This document shows positions 6,730-7,462 of a stretch of 7,462 bases of DNA, in pieces. The DNA comes from Candidatus Didemnitutus sp. GTDB lineage: Bacteria; Verrucomicrobiota; Verrucomicrobiia; Opitutales; Opitutaceae. A model generated the notes under the pieces. The model was not told where the DNA came from. It saw nothing but the letters and a program-made list of their open reading frames with translations, and did no database searches. How positions within the stretch are numbered: position 1 is the first letter of the stretch; the number at the start of each line of letters is the position of its first letter. The position numbers and the translations under genes were made by a program. The stretch is taken from contig JAUXOH010000018.1 of assembly GCA_030682505.1 (NCBI GenBank), forward strand, positions 1-7,462. The letters run 5' to 3'.

Positions 6730-7302
6730 CTACTTGTCCTCGCTGCCCCACGGTGGGGGCGGTGGGGCGACCGGCTTGGTCAAATCAAACTCCACGCGAA
6801 AGCGCCGGTTCTCCGCGTCGCGGCGCAGGGCGTAGGCAAACAGCTTTCCGTTTTCAATCTGCATGGTCCAGATGTTGGTCTTGGCCGCGGGAATGAGTGT
6901 GCCGGTGAATTCATCGGCCAGAAATTCCTGCGTGGTCACCGTGCCCGCGTCCGCGGTGTCGCCTCCATATTGCGTGACGGCATCCTCCGCGCCGTCTTCG
7001 TGCCGGTGGTCATGTTTCAGCCGCAGACCCTGCGTGCTGCGCGTCAGCACCCAAGTACGCGAGCGATTCTCGCCGACGAAAAACGGGATGCGAATCTCGT
7101 CCGCGCTGCACTGGCGCACATGCATGATCATGGTTTGGTCGCGGAACGCGGCGTCGGAGGCCGCGGTGCCCTCCACCATGCGCCCTTCGAACGCCTGACC
7201 GCAGAGAGCCTGAAGGCTTTGCCAGAATTCCACCCGCGGCTCCGCCGCCGACAAACCGACAGCCAAGGTGGCGAAACAGAGCGAGCGTAGGATCGTTTTC
7301 AT
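6730..7302 (-). CDS. Conserved exported protein of unnamed family (HDHRHEDG motif)
   Basis: A 190-residue protein. Residues 1-20 are a clear Sec signal peptide (MKTILRSLCFATLAVGLSAA, cleavage before Glu21). The mature part has blocks that look strongly constrained: FWQSLQALCGQAFEGR (26-41), MHVRQC (60-65), RIPFFVGENRSRTWVLTR (71-88), LKHDHRHEDG (95-104), VTQYGGDT (109-116) and TNIWTMQIENGKLFAYALRR (142-161). It ends in a proline-rich tail, PVAPPPPPWG (177-186). I recall similar uncharacterised exported proteins in other bacteria, notably Bacteroidetes, but know no function. The histidine/aspartate cluster at 97-103 could bind metal, and Cys34 and Cys65 could form a disulfide; both are inference. 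The frame is open upstream to 7437, but the ATG at 7302 is chosen because the signal peptide begins there. No Shine-Dalgarno sequence is seen. It is transcribed toward the hydrolase gene. Confidence 0.85.
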   Translation of the reverse strand: MKTILRSLCFATLAVGLSAAEPRVEFWQSLQALCGQAFEGRMVEGTAASDAAFRDQTMIMHVRQCSADEIRIPFFVGENRSRTWVLTRSTQGLRLKHDHRHEDGAEDAVTQYGGDTADAGTVTTQEFLADEFTGTLIPAAKTNIWTMQIENGKLFAYALRRDAENRRFRVEFDLTKPVAPPPPPWGSEDK

Positions 7303-7462
7303 GGGAGGGACATTGGGAGATCGGTCGGATTTGGCGAGTCTCGCTTCGGTCAATCTTCGCGCCGGGTCGGGCAACAACTGCCTAGGCGCGGTGCTTGACC
7401 GGAGCACCGACTTGGAGGATGTTCTCCCTGCGCCCAAGACGCTTACCGGTCGCCGCGGGTTA
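7303..7462. other. Upstream region of the exported-protein gene, window edge
   Basis: About 160 bp without a gene I can support. On the minus strand AATGTC sits 6 bp before the ATG at 7302, the place where the other genes carry their -10-like hexamer, but no matching -35 with TTG lies 16-18 bp further up, so no promoter is called. On the plus strand an ATG at 7419 opens a frame of 14 codons to the window edge; GGAGG directly abuts it, too close to work as a normal ribosome binding site. The minus strand reads TAA at the very edge, which could be the stop of a gene outside the window. None of these is strong. Confidence 0.4.
7389..7409. repeat. 7-bp perfect inverted repeat
   Basis: CGGTGCT (7389-7395) and AGCACCG (7403-7409) are perfect reverse complements around a 7-base centre, TGACCGG. 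There is no T-run on either side, so a classic intrinsic terminator is not indicated. It may be a repressor site, a terminator of a gene beyond the right edge or chance in GC-rich DNA. Confidence 0.4.

Noticed and set aside
5999..6751. 250-codon minus-strand open frame
   Set aside because: Antisense to the hydrolase gene, whose catalytic triad is complete; shadow.
6670..7290. 206-codon plus-strand open frame
   Set aside because: Antisense to the exported-protein gene, which has a signal peptide and conserved blocks.
7303..7437. Upstream extension of the exported-protein gene to ATG 7437
   Set aside because: It would bury an excellent signal peptide 45 residues inside the protein.
7419..7462. 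Start of a plus-strand gene at ATG 7419
   Set aside because: GGAGG directly abuts the ATG, no promoter fits and only 14 codons are visible; too little to call.

Overview
The window is GC-rich, densely coded chromosomal DNA from a bacterium. It carries six protein genes on both strands and no RNA gene, mobile element or CRISPR array that I can see. Gene style suggests a Verrucomicrobiota member, perhaps Opitutaceae-like: very high GC, a large stand-alone SNF2 ATPase, several Sec-exported hydrolase or DUF proteins, and almost no Shine-Dalgarno sequences. This assignment is an inference from style and is not proven.

Layout, left to right. Positions 1-1106 (minus) hold the N-terminal 368 residues of a PLP-dependent Cys/Met-metabolism enzyme (cystathionine gamma-synthase / gamma-lyase fold), cut by the window edge. 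Diverging from it is a SNF2-family helicase-like ATPase, best started at GTG 1218 and ending at 3626. The open frame runs much further upstream (to 114), but that part is antisense to the PLP gene. Three more plus-strand genes follow with short gaps: an exported DUF1684 protein (3676-4581), a 12-TM TetA-like MFS transporter (4643-5866) and an exported dienelactone-hydrolase-family protein (5912-6715). A short exported protein of a conserved but unnamed family (6730-7302, minus) converges on the hydrolase, with only 14 bp between stop codons. The last 160 bp are upstream of that gene and contain a 7-bp inverted repeat.

The genes do not form an obvious pathway. The three middle plus-strand genes look like an operon by spacing, yet the transporter and the hydrolase each have their own good promoter-like sequence. 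The most notable non-coding observation is that these promoters share one design: a CTTGC(A/G) -35 element, a 17-bp spacer and a TAG(A/T)(C/T)T -10 element lying only 7-9 bp before the ATG. This predicts leaderless or nearly leaderless mRNAs and fits the lack of ribosome binding sites. Weaker versions precede the PLP and DUF1684 genes. I found no convincing new defence or mobile system. The points most worth checking are the promoter design, the transporter's substitution at a histidine important in Tet pumps, the unassigned N-terminal third of the SNF2 protein and the unnamed exported family.
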